A program made the translations under genes and the position numbers. From the NCBI GenBank assembly GCA_964560775.1, contig CAZLNH010000376.1, positions 1 to 8,325 on the forward strand: a DNA stretch of 8,325 bases, written 5' to 3'. Below, in pieces: positions 1 to 6,568 of this stretch; positions within the stretch are counted from its first letter, which is position 1, and each line of letters opens with the position of its first letter. The notes below the pieces were generated by a model that worked only from the letters and a program-made list of their open reading frames with translations, did no database searches and was not told the DNA's origin. The stretch is from Woeseia sp964560775 (GTDB taxonomy: Bacteria; Pseudomonadota; Gammaproteobacteria; Steroidobacterales; Woeseiaceae).

Positions 1-10
1 CATGACAATC

Positions 11-17
11 AGGAGGT
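11..17 (+). promoter_or_regulatory. Strong Shine-Dalgarno site of the hsp20 gene
   Basis: AGGAGGT lies 8 bases before the ATG at 26. It is an almost complete anti-16S match and fixes that start over the internal ATG at 59. The promoter lies outside the window, so heat-shock control cannot be judged. Confidence 0.85.
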
Positions 18-25
18 AGTGACCC

Positions 26-466
26 ATGGCATTAGTACGTTATGAACCATGGCGTGGAATGGGCCAGCTTCAGGAAGATATCAACCGCCTTCTCAGCAGC
101 TGGGACAACAACGAGAGCTCGAGCGCCCTGGCGGACTGGGTGCCGAGCGTCGACATCAACGAGTACGATGACAGCTTCCAGCTGTTCGTCGATGTGCCCG
201 GCGTCGATCCGAAGGACGTCGAGATTACGCTGGATAGCGGTGTGCTGACGATTGCCGGTGAACGCAACGTCATGAAGCACGCCGACAATGAAAATATGAT
301 CCAGCGCCGAACCGAACGCGCACGGGGACGTTTCTACCGTCGCTTCATTCTGCCGGACACCGTTGACGCCGATAATGTTAAAGCGAGTGATCGCAATGGC
401 GTACTGGAAATCTCAATTCCGAAGCAGGCCAAAGCTCAACCACGCCGCATCGAAGTGGCTGCCTGA
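26..466 (+). CDS. Hsp20/alpha-crystallin family small heat-shock protein
   Basis: This is an ATP-independent holdase chaperone of the cytoplasm. Proteins of this family assemble into oligomers that bind unfolding proteins and pass them to ATP-dependent chaperones. The 146-residue length is typical. A short hydrophilic N-terminal arm (about 1-38) is followed by the alpha-crystallin domain (about 39-135). Family signatures are visible: the VDVPGV strand near 55-60, GRFYRRFILP at 101-110 and NGVLEISIPK at 124-133. The C-terminal tail carries an IEV motif (142-144), the I-x-I/V anchor used for oligomer assembly. The ATG at 26 is set by the AGGAGGT site. A strong terminator follows 24 bp after the stop, so no co-transcribed gene lies downstream. 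I assign no symbol because IbpA/HspA-type naming cannot be decided from sequence alone. The family call is very secure. Confidence 0.97.
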   Translation: MALVRYEPWRGMGQLQEDINRLLSSWDNNESSSALADWVPSVDINEYDDSFQLFVDVPGVDPKDVEITLDSGVLTIAGERNVMKHADNENMIQRRTERARGRFYRRFILPDTVDADNVKASDRNGVLEISIPKQAKAQPRRIEVAA

Positions 467-490
467 GGAAGTTCGTTAAGCTGGTATGAG

Positions 491-525
491 GGGCAGGCCC
501 CGGGATGGGACCTGCCCTTTTTTTT
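491..525 (+). terminator. Rho-independent terminator of hsp20
   Basis: GGGCAGG (491-497) pairs perfectly with CCTGCCC (511-517). The inner CCC (498-500) and GGG (507-509) can extend the stem past a single bulged A. Eight T residues follow at 518-525. This is a textbook intrinsic terminator and isolates hsp20 from the repeat element and membrane-protein gene downstream. Confidence 0.93.
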
Positions 526-544
526 ATCTGCCGTTTTTGGCTCC

Positions 545-642
545 GTAGCCCGGACATCTCACCGATTCGCGGGATTCTCGGGCAGCACGGTTCGCACAAG
601 GGCAAGCGAGAAACCGCGAAATCGGTGCGATGTCCGGGGTAG
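545..642. mobile_element. MITE-like palindromic element, short form (copy A)
   Basis: A 90-bp element (549-638) with near-perfect terminal inverted repeats. The left arm at 549-572 begins CCCGGACATCTCACCG. The right arm at 614-638 is its reverse complement with one inserted A and one mismatch. The element is flanked by identical direct repeats GTAG at 545-548 and 639-642, as expected of a target-site duplication. It encodes nothing. A longer relative (copy B) sits at 6643-6809. Compared with that copy, copy A lacks the inner inverted repeat but keeps the sub-terminal segments, including the motif TTCGCACAAGGG. Terminal arms, flanking duplications and lack of coding capacity fit a non-autonomous MITE mobilised in trans. 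A REP/BIME-like repeat is the main alternative. No transposase is in the window. Confidence 0.8.
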
Positions 643-651
643 AGTTCGGGA

Positions 652-1362
652 ATGCTGATACGACTGCTACCGCTGATCACCGGCCTGTTGCCGATCGTTG
701 CGATCCTGGCGTCATTCTTCATTGCCGTCGATGCAGGCCGTGTTCCGGCATGCAATCCCTTTATCGATGGCTGCACATCGATCAGTGCCACCGGCCGTTA
801 CCCGCCGGCCAGCTACCTGTTCCGGGCGGCCATGCTGCCGCAGTCCGTCCTGCTCGCGATATTCTGGCTGTTCAGTGCCGCATGGCTGCGCTCACTGGTG
901 CATGCTGCAGGCCGGACGGACCGCCGGGAGGGCCGCATTATCGGCGTATTGGGCGTAGGCGGCGCACTGTGCCTGATCCTGTACGTAACATTTCTCGGCA
1001 CGACCGAACCCTTCTACGAGTTCATGCGCCGCTTTGGCGTATACCTGTACTTCCTGATGACGGTGCTGGCGCAACTCGGCGTCGCGTTGCGGGTGCGACC
1101 CCTTGCCGTAACGCTGGCGAACGGGCGATTGCGACTGCTCGCAAACTGCCAGCTCGGACTCGCAATCGTGCCGTTCCTGATGGGGATACTGAACCTGGTA
1201 CTGAAAGCCGTACTGGCCAACCCCGACCCGGCCGAGAATGTCATTGAGTGGTTCTTCGCGCTCTTGATGCAGGCCTGGTTCTTGCTGGCCTGGATGACGT
1301 GGCGATCGACAGGCTTTAACGCAAGCTTTTCGAGCAGTGATCCATCAGGACGAGGGCGTTGA
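652..1362 (+). CDS. Frag1/DRAM/Sfk1-family six-helix membrane protein
   Basis: An integral inner-membrane protein of 236 residues, best matched by memory to the Frag1/DRAM/Sfk1 family. Bacterial members have no settled function; eukaryotic relatives act in membrane lipid organisation, GPI-anchor-related processes or autophagy. Six hydrophobic segments are visible at about 8-28, 60-83, 96-117, 128-147, 163-185 and 198-217. The loop after the first helix contains TSISATGRYPPASYLFRA (42-59), which resembles the family's conserved GRYPP-type motif. The C-terminal tail is short and polar. The ATG at 652 opens directly into the first helix. Its ribosome site is weak: AGAG at 641-644 is the best candidate and straddles the right flank of repeat copy A. 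The 3' end overlaps the convergent coiled-coil gene by 18 bp. Membrane topology is secure, the family assignment fairly so, and the function unknown. Confidence 0.8.
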   Translation: MLIRLLPLITGLLPIVAILASFFIAVDAGRVPACNPFIDGCTSISATGRYPPASYLFRAAMLPQSVLLAIFWLFSAAWLRSLVHAAGRTDRREGRIIGVLGVGGALCLILYVTFLGTTEPFYEFMRRFGVYLYFLMTVLAQLGVALRVRPLAVTLANGRLRLLANCQLGLAIVPFLMGILNLVLKAVLANPDPAENVIEWFFALLMQAWFLLAWMTWRSTGFNASFSSSDPSGRGR

Positions 1363-1863
1363 GGCTCTTGCCGGACCCTCGTCCTCGTCGTCATTGACAC
1401 CGTAGTCGAGTACGCCGGTTGCCATCATGCTGGACGACGCCTGGATCACCGACAGCTCCGTTTCCACCTCGCGCAGCTTGACCTCGGATTTCAGGTTCTC
1501 TGTGGCTCTGTCACTGAGCTCGGCGCGCAGTTCGCGCGTCTTCTGCACGGAATCCTTCAGGTCCCGGTGCAACGCCTCGATTTTTGCGGCCTGCTCGTCA
1601 ATGGTTTTTTGCAGGCCCTTGGCTGCCGATTCGGCCTCCTTGAGGCTTTTCAGCTTATTCTCGACCTCGATTTTCGTCTTGCCGAGGTCATTGCGGGCAA
1701 CACGCAGGTCGGCTTCCATCGAGCGGATGCGATCATCCCGGGGATCGCGCCTCGCCGGCTGCAGCTTGCGTCCGAAGAATGCGCCGATCTTGCCGACCAG
1801 CCAGCCCGCCAGGAAGGTACCGCCGACCAGGTACAAGAGATTCTGCGGAGAGTCCTCGAACAC
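1345..1863 (-). CDS. Membrane-anchored coiled-coil protein of unknown function
   Basis: A 172-residue protein that I do not recognise as a named family. One hydrophobic segment at about 9-30, rich in small residues (VGGTFLAGWLVGKIGAFF), is followed by a basic stretch (32-42). A long charged heptad-like region (about 44-142, rich in K, E, L, A and R) should form a coiled coil. A short acidic tail follows (DDEDE at 158-162). The predicted form is a bitopic inner-membrane protein with a cytoplasmic coiled coil, by the positive-inside rule. The layout recalls YhcB/ZapG-type proteins, but I see no specific signature. Translation starts at GTG (1861-1863), with AGGA seven bases upstream on the minus strand and no better ATG. 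Coding continues 18 bp into the 3' end of the opposing Frag1-like gene. The gene is probably transcribed on its own. Confidence 0.72.
   Translation of the reverse strand: MFEDSPQNLLYLVGGTFLAGWLVGKIGAFFGRKLQPARRDPRDDRIRSMEADLRVARNDLGKTKIEVENKLKSLKEAESAAKGLQKTIDEQAAKIEALHRDLKDSVQKTRELRAELSDRATENLKSEVKLREVETELSVIQASSSMMATGVLDYGVNDDEDEGPARASTPSS
1348..1384. repeat. Inverted repeat at the overlapping 3' ends of convergent genes
   Basis: GGACGAGGG (1348-1356) and CCCTCGTCC (1376-1384) form a perfect 9-bp inverted repeat around a 19-base spacer. It straddles the tail-to-tail overlap of the Frag1-like and coiled-coil genes. It would fold in either transcript and might act as a barrier or 3' stabiliser. 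No T-tract follows on either strand, so it is not a standard intrinsic terminator. Part of it encodes the acidic DEDEG stretch, which could explain the repeat by codon composition. Confidence 0.4.
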
Positions 1864-1896
1864 TGATGATTCCTGTGTCGCGTAAGTGTGGGCTAG

Positions 1897-1902
1897 ATTA
1901 TG
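1897..1902 (-). promoter_or_regulatory. Possible -10 box for the coiled-coil gene
   Basis: Read on the minus strand this is CATAAT, one base from consensus, about 33 bases before the GTG start. The nearest -35-like hexamer (TTGTCC) is about 20 bases upstream, longer than ideal. This is a weak candidate. I see nothing else in the 1864-2049 gap except the hairpin noted at 2018-2038. Confidence 0.3.
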
Positions 1903-2017
1903 CAGTTTTGGCGGGCAGAAAAGGACAAGGTTCTCACTCCGGGCAAGAGCGCCGGTCGCGGATCCTCCGGCAGCGCCTGTGACCTGCGGTAGTTACGGCC
2001 CCTTTCCGTGAATTACA

Positions 2018-2038
2018 GGCCACGCGTCGCGCATGGCC
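2018..2038 (-). terminator. Hairpin downstream of the glycerophosphodiesterase gene
   Basis: GGCCACGCG (2018-2026) and CGCATGGCC (2030-2038) form a compact 9-bp stem with one wobble pair and a 3-base loop. It starts 11 bases past the stop codon of the minus-strand gene. No U-tract follows it, so efficiency as an intrinsic terminator is doubtful. It may be a 3'-end stability element instead. Confidence 0.35.
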
Positions 2039-2049
2039 ACACGCCCGGA

Positions 2050-3006
2050 TTATGTCAAAGCTTGCCGGGCAAGGTCAGGAAAGTCCGTAAACAGGCCGTT
2101 GACACCGAGAGTGCGCGAAAACCAGTCCACCATATCGGCGAACGACTTGAAGCCGGGCGCCAGCGCGTCGGCCCGAAACGTGTAGGGATGCACAGCCAGA
2201 CCGGCAGCCTGGGCCCGGGAGACCAGCCCGGTTGACACCGGCTCGCCCTCGATTGGCTCCAGCGTATAAAGATGGCCTATCCACGGGCCAATACCGACTA
2301 CGGTTTCGGCCAGTTCGTGCAGACCCTCTTCCGTGACCAGGGCGTCATAGTCCGTGCTCGACTCCTGCCAGTCATTCTCGCCGATCAGCTGAATCAGGCG
2401 CAACCGGCAGTCCAGCTCGTCGCGTAATCGCCTGAGCTCCGGCGCGTGAAAGCATTGCACGAAGACCGGGTCGGCTGCGGTCCGGTACCCGTAAACGTGC
2501 AGCAGGTCGAGCAGCAGTCGGCCGCTGTCGACGCCTTCGGCGCGGTGCCACTCCGGGCTTTTGATTTCCGGATAAATGCCCACGGAACGGCCGGTAGCCT
2601 TGTTCAGGCCCTTGATCAGCTGCAATTCGTCGTCCAGCGTATTGATACGGAAGAGTCCGTAATGCGCCGGGAATCGCTTTGGAAACGCTGGTGTGTCAGG
2701 CCCATCCGCCGTGTATCGCTCCCAGATACGCAAGGTGCGCAGTTCGGCGAGATCGAAATCACGCACGTAGTAGCGGCCGTCGTCACGGCACCGGTCCGGG
2801 AAAACGTCAGCAACATCGGTGACGCGGTCAAGATGGATATCGTGCAGGACGATAAGGTGCCCGTCGCGGGAGACAACCACGTCCTGTTCGAGGTAATCGG
2901 CGCCCAGCCCGTAGGCCAGCGCCTTGGCGGCCAGTGTATGTTCCGGCAGGTAGCCGCTGGCGCCGCGGTGGGCAATGATCAGTGGCAGTGGTTGCCTCTT
3001 CGCCAT
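2050..3006 (-). CDS. Glycerophosphodiester phosphodiesterase, GlpQ-like, without signal peptide
   Basis: Hydrolyses glycerophosphodiesters from phospholipid breakdown to sn-glycerol 3-phosphate and an alcohol. The 318-residue protein shows the GDPD TIM-barrel signatures. These are AHRGASGYLPEHT at 12-24 (His13, Arg14, Glu22), YLEQDVVVSRDG (Glu40, Asp42), LHD with His55, YPEIK at 145-149 (Glu147), HPYTFRAD at 273-280 and GLFTDFPD at 304-311. Spacing resembles the longer, periplasmic GlpQ class more than compact UgpQ. However, the protein begins MAKRQPLPLIIAHRG with no export signal. An in-frame TGA upstream with no intervening ATG, GTG or TTG rules out a longer form, so it is predicted to be cytoplasmic. 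The start is preceded by GGGAAG seven bases upstream and by a TATAAT box further up. No glpF, glpK, glpT or ugp gene is adjacent. The enzyme family is very secure, the location inferred. Confidence 0.95.
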   Translation of the reverse strand: MAKRQPLPLIIAHRGASGYLPEHTLAAKALAYGLGADYLEQDVVVSRDGHLIVLHDIHLDRVTDVADVFPDRCRDDGRYYVRDFDLAELRTLRIWERYTADGPDTPAFPKRFPAHYGLFRINTLDDELQLIKGLNKATGRSVGIYPEIKSPEWHRAEGVDSGRLLLDLLHVYGYRTAADPVFVQCFHAPELRRLRDELDCRLRLIQLIGENDWQESSTDYDALVTEEGLHELAETVVGIGPWIGHLYTLEPIEGEPVSTGLVSRAQAAGLAVHPYTFRADALAPGFKSFADMVDWFSRTLGVNGLFTDFPDLARQALT

Positions 3007-3065
3007 GACACGGCTTCCCGGAATATCCGGTAGGCCTGAGGGTTGCCGCCGGAATCAGAATTTAC

Positions 3066-3071
3066 ATTATA
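3066..3071 (-). promoter_or_regulatory. -10 box of the glycerophosphodiesterase promoter
   Basis: The minus strand reads a perfect TATAAT here, in an AT-rich gap unlike the flanking coding DNA. Transcription would begin near 3059, giving a leader of about 53 bases. No good -35 hexamer lies at 16-18 bases; ATGCAA at 16 matches only three positions. The promoter may be activator-dependent. The upstream TIR-like gene on the same strand ends 30 bp away, so the two genes can be transcribed separately. Confidence 0.55.
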
Positions 3072-3100
3072 AAACGCTAGTAACTCGTTGCATTTAAAGA

Positions 3101-3550
3101 CTAGGGAAAGTCTATGACATCCCATCGAGCGGTGTCTTCAAGCCGCGCCTGGCGACGGATCGAGTCCGCCATTTCGCGATCGTTCCACGCGATATGCTCC
3201 TTGACGCGCTCGGCCAGCGTCGATGGTGTTTCGGTAATGCCGCCAAAGGGACGAATGACAATCATCGGCTTGTCGTTGGCATCGGCGACATCCATCTGGA
3301 AGCGAACGAGATCCGGATTTATCTCGAAATGCGTCGCCAGCACGACAACGGCCTCGGCTTCCTTGATCTGGGCGATGAGCTCGTCCTTCATCGCCTCCAT
3401 GCCGCCGCCTGCCGGCATGTTCTCCGGTTTGCTGCAATTCAGGTAGAAAAACCGATCAACGCATTCGAGAAACTCGAATACTCTCAGATAGTCCGGATCT
3501 TCCTGGAACAAGTGCGTTACGAACACGCGAATCGGATTTCTTTCAGACAC
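3101..3550 (-). CDS. TIR-like domain protein (ThsB/MTH538-like fold), orphan
   Basis: A single-domain, 149-residue soluble protein with the look of the bacterial TIR-like families that include Thoeris ThsB. The N-terminal strand is IRVFVTHLF (7-15). MKDELIAQIKEAEAVVVLAT (54-73) gives a helix and core strand. LVRFQMDVADANDKPMIVIRPFG (81-103) is the helix and strand that in TIR enzymes carries W-V-x-x-E. The position expected for the catalytic glutamate is Gln85 here, so NAD-cleaving activity is doubtful. Translation starts at GTG (3548-3550) behind an AGGGGG site; there is no better ATG. It is transcribed alone or with the phosphodiesterase gene 94 bp downstream. No SLOG/SIR2 ThsA-type partner is present, so a defence role is not supported by context. 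Alternatives are a nucleotide-binding or deoxyribosyltransferase-like fold. The fold call is fairly sure, the function unknown. Confidence 0.72.
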   Translation of the reverse strand: MSERNPIRVFVTHLFQEDPDYLRVFEFLECVDRFFYLNCSKPENMPAGGGMEAMKDELIAQIKEAEAVVVLATHFEINPDLVRFQMDVADANDKPMIVIRPFGGITETPSTLAERVKEHIAWNDREMADSIRRQARLEDTARWDVIDFP

Positions 3551-3730
3551 CGCGGCAACCCCCTGGCCGAATCGTTCCGCCTAGTTTAGCGAATAGGTTC
3601 CGCTCATTACCACCTGCGATGGCCGCCGTCCGCAGTTCCCTTGCCTCGGGGCTTTCGGTATCGTATGAAGGTTCGCCTTCCGGTCGACCCAGTTCCCAGT
3701 CACAAGGCCTGCCCTGCCCTCCAGCACCCA

Positions 3731-4465
3731 ATGCGCTTGCTCTTATACAATATCCGCTATGCTGTAGGCGCCGGTGCATCGATGCACGTGCCGGTGCCCG
3801 GCGCGGGCTACCTGCTGGGCAACCAGACGGTTCTGCCGGACATCATCCGGTTTATCCAGCTGCAGGCGCCGGACATCGTCGGACTGATCGAGGTCGATAC
3901 CGGATCCATACGGAGCCGCAACGTCAACCAGGCCGAAAAGATAGCGGCCGAACTGGGCATGAATTCATCGTTCGAAATCAAGTACGGGGAAGCGTCCATC
4001 AACCAGATGCTGCCGATCATTCGCAAGCAGGGTAATGCGTTTCTTGCATCTCCCAGGGTGCATGGAGAAACCTTCCATTATTTCGATACAGGCATCAAAC
4101 GGCTGATAATTCAAATGGAAATGGAAGACTTTGCTGTCTTCCTGGTCCATCTTTCGTTGAAATACCGCCACCGGCACCTGCAACTGCGTCGCCTGTACGA
4201 CCTGATCTATGCCACGGAAAAACCGGTGATCGTCGCCGGCGACTTCAATACCTTCTGGGGCCAGAACGAGATTTACCTGTTTATGAAGGCAGCCGGCCTG
4301 CGCAGCGCCAATATTGACGGCCTGCCGTCCTACCCGAGCCGGGCCCCGAGAAAAGAACTGGACTTCATCCTGTACCAGGACGGCATCGATGTGACCCATT
4401 TCGAAATACCGCACGTGCGGTACTCCGATCACCTGCCGCTCATTTGCGATTTCGATATCGCCTGA
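3731..4465 (+). CDS. Endonuclease/exonuclease/phosphatase (EEP) family hydrolase
   Basis: A 244-residue metal-dependent phosphoesterase of the exonuclease III/DNase I/sphingomyelinase fold. All core motifs are present: Asn7 in LLYNIRY, Glu54 in GLIEVDTG (metal ligand), His140 in VHLSLKYR, Asp171 and Asn173 in VAGDFNTF, Asp211 in LDFIL, and Ser232-Asp233-His234 in YSDHLPL. No signal peptide or membrane segment is evident, so it is probably cytoplasmic. The substrate (nucleic acid, phospholipid head group or small phosphodiester) cannot be told from sequence. The frame is open further upstream, with ATGs at 3641 and 3665, but the fold begins at MRLLLYN. The added residues look like random coding, so I chose 3731; no clear Shine-Dalgarno precedes it. 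The stop lies 16 bp before the beta-oxidation gene, suggesting one transcript. The family is certain; the start is less so. Confidence 0.9.
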   Translation: MRLLLYNIRYAVGAGASMHVPVPGAGYLLGNQTVLPDIIRFIQLQAPDIVGLIEVDTGSIRSRNVNQAEKIAAELGMNSSFEIKYGEASINQMLPIIRKQGNAFLASPRVHGETFHYFDTGIKRLIIQMEMEDFAVFLVHLSLKYRHRHLQLRRLYDLIYATEKPVIVAGDFNTFWGQNEIYLFMKAAGLRSANIDGLPSYPSRAPRKELDFILYQDGIDVTHFEIPHVRYSDHLPLICDFDIA

Positions 4466-4481
4466 CTGTATCGAGGAAATC

Positions 4482-6545
4482 ATGGCCGATACGAACAACA
4501 CCACTGGCGAGCACTGGCACGCCGAAACGGACGCCGACGGTGTCGCGTGGCTCTGTATCGACAAGGCAGACGGCGGCGCCAACGTCCTGTCCGGCCCGGT
4601 GCTGCAGGAACTTGCGTCATTGATCGAACCGATGCTGGCATCGCCGCCGAAGGCCGTTGTCATGCACTCCGGCAAGAAGAACGGCTTCGTCATGGGTGCC
4701 GATATCAATGAGTTTACGAAAATCAGCAACCCGGACGAAGCGTATGACCTGATTCGGCTCGGGCAACAGGTGCTCGACCGTGTCGCCGATCTGCGCTGTC
4801 CAACTGTGGCGGTTATCAACGGCTACGCGCTGGGCGGCGGACTCGAACTCGCAATGGCGTGCGACTACCGGATTGCGATCGACAGTGACAAGCCGATCCT
4901 CGGATTGCCGGAGGTTCAACTCGGCATTCATCCCGGATTTGGCGGAACTGTGCGAGCGGTACAGATTTGCGGCGTACGACAGGCAATGCAACTCATGCTC
5001 ACCGGAAAATCGATCCGGGTCAGCAAGGGACATCGCATCGGCCTCGTCGACAAGATCGTGCCGGAAGACCGCTGGCGGCAGGCAGCCCGTGACATCCTCG
5101 CCAGCGGCCGCGCACGGGCGGGCGCTCCGCTGGTCGATCGCTTGCTGAACCTCGCACTCGTTCGACCTGTTTTTGCCACGGTTTTACGCAAACAGGTGGC
5201 GCCACACGCCCGGCGCGAACATTATCCGGCTCCCTACGCCATTATCGACCTGTGGCAACGGCACGGTGCTGCACCCGCAACGGCATACGAGGCCGAGGCG
5301 CGTTCGATTGCCGAACTGATGTGCACCCCTACTTCGCGCAATCTGGTCCGTGTGTTCTTCCTGCAGAACAAACTGAAGGCCCAGGGCGGCAAGTCGGGCG
5401 ACAAGGTTGGCAAGGTACATGTCGTCGGTGCCGGCGTCATGGGCGGCGATATCGCTGCATGGTGCGCATTGCGCGGTCTTCACGTAACGCTGCAGGATCG
5501 CGAGGAAAAATACATTACGCCGGCAATGGAACGAGCGGCCAAACTCTTCGCCAAAAAAATCTTTGATGAAGCTGAGCGCAAGGCAACCACTGACCGACTG
5601 ACCGCCGATGTAGACGGCAAGGGCGCGGCCGATGCCGACTTGCTGATTGAAGCGATCTTTGAAGACCTGGACGCGAAGAAGGCGTTGTACGAAACGCTCG
5701 AAAAATCGATGAAGCCTGGCGCAATACTCGCAACCAACACATCCAGCCTGCGTTTGGAGGACCTGCGCACCGAATTGAAGGAACCGACACGTTTTATCGG
5801 CCTGCACTTTTTCAATCCGGTGGCAAAACTGCCACTGGTCGAGGTCGTGCATTGCGAGGATACGGACCAGGCCGTCATGGATACGGCCTTCGGTTTCGTC
5901 AAGGCGATTGGCAAGACGCCGCTGGCGTGCAAAAGCGCACCGGGTTTCGTCGTCAACCGGTTGCTGGCGCCCTACATGGCCGAGGCCATGCACCTGGCGC
6001 AGGATGGCATCGCGCTTGCCGATATCGATCGTGCCGCGGAAGATTTCGGCATGCCGATGGGCCCGGTCGAACTGGTGGACAGCGTCGGCATTGACGTCGC
6101 GCTGAACGTGTCGCGCGTGCTTGGCGAGGCTTTTGGCAGGCCGGTACCCGACAAGCTCGAGAAAATGGTCGACGCGGAGCACCTCGGCCGCAAATCCGGC
6201 CAGGGCTTCTACCGCTGGGAGGACGGCAAGGTACAAAAGCCGGAGTCCCAGGGTTCCGGCGTGCCCGACGACATCGAGGACAGGCTGATGCTGCCGATGG
6301 TCAATGAAGCAGTCGCATGCCTCAGCGAGGATATCGTCGCCTCGCCGGATCTCCTTGATGCTGGCGTAATTTTCGGCACTGGTTTTGCGCCGTTTCGTGG
6401 CGGGCCGCTGAAGTACGCCCGGGACCGCGGCATTGATGAGGTCGTCCGGCGACTTGAAGATCTGGCGGCGCGCCACGGCGAGCGCTTTGCACCGCACCCG
6501 GGCTGGTCCGAGCTCGAGGCCCGATTCGCGGCCAGTGACGGATAA
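4482..6545 (+). CDS. Bifunctional enoyl-CoA hydratase / 3-hydroxyacyl-CoA dehydrogenase (FadB/FadJ type)
   Basis: The alpha subunit of the fatty-acid beta-oxidation complex. It hydrates trans-2-enoyl-CoA and then oxidises L-3-hydroxyacyl-CoA with NAD+, in the cytoplasm. The 687-residue length suits FadJ-type proteins. The N-terminal crotonase domain (about 15-195) has GYALGGGLELA (114-124, Glu122) and LPEVQLGIHPGFGGT (142-156, Glu144), so both hydratase glutamates are present. The NAD-binding domain starts with VGAGVMGGDIA (315-325). ATNTSSL (417-423) and LHFFNPVAKLPLVEVV (441-456) hold the dehydrogenase His442 and Glu454. C-terminal dehydrogenase domains (about 486-687) begin at GFVVNRLLAPY and include FGMPMGPVELVD. 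GAGGAAAT lies just before the ATG. The upstream gene ends 16 bp away. No thiolase gene (fadA/fadI) adjoins it, so the beta subunit must be encoded elsewhere. I leave the symbol blank because FadB and FadJ cannot be separated securely. Confidence 0.96.
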   Translation: MADTNNTTGEHWHAETDADGVAWLCIDKADGGANVLSGPVLQELASLIEPMLASPPKAVVMHSGKKNGFVMGADINEFTKISNPDEAYDLIRLGQQVLDRVADLRCPTVAVINGYALGGGLELAMACDYRIAIDSDKPILGLPEVQLGIHPGFGGTVRAVQICGVRQAMQLMLTGKSIRVSKGHRIGLVDKIVPEDRWRQAARDILASGRARAGAPLVDRLLNLALVRPVFATVLRKQVAPHARREHYPAPYAIIDLWQRHGAAPATAYEAEARSIAELMCTPTSRNLVRVFFLQNKLKAQGGKSGDKVGKVHVVGAGVMGGDIAAWCALRGLHVTLQDREEKYITPAMERAAKLFAKKIFDEAERKATTDRLTADVDGKGAADADLLIEAIFEDLDAKKALYETLEKSMKPGAILATNTSSLRLEDLRTELKEPTRFIGLHFFNPVAKLPLVEVVHCEDTDQAVMDTAFGFVKAIGKTPLACKSAPGFVVNRLLAPYMAEAMHLAQDGIALADIDRAAEDFGMPMGPVELVDSVGIDVALNVSRVLGEAFGRPVPDKLEKMVDAEHLGRKSGQGFYRWEDGKVQKPESQGSGVPDDIEDRLMLPMVNEAVACLSEDIVASPDLLDAGVIFGTGFAPFRGGPLKYARDRGIDEVVRRLEDLAARHGERFAPHPGWSELEARFAASDG

Positions 6546-6568
6546 CCCCCTTTGCAGTGCTAAACTGT

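Noticed and set aside
378..791. A 137-codon minus-strand open frame and a 205-codon plus-strand frame from 630
   Set aside because: Both cross repeat copy A and read the hsp20 or Frag1-like genes in the wrong frame. The DISPIRG-like peptides are translated inverted repeat, not protein.
2446..3033. A 195-codon plus-strand open frame
   Set aside because: It is antisense to the well-supported phosphodiesterase gene and spans its start and upstream region. No family features are seen.
3641..3730. A longer N-terminus for the EEP protein from ATG 3641 or 3665
   Set aside because: The added residues are proline- and basic-rich, with no signal peptide or domain, and the fold begins at 3731. I cannot exclude 3665 because no start has a clear ribosome site.
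3965..4819. A 284-codon minus-strand open frame
   Set aside because: It runs antisense across the EEP and beta-oxidation genes, both supported by strong motifs, and has no domain or credible ribosome site.
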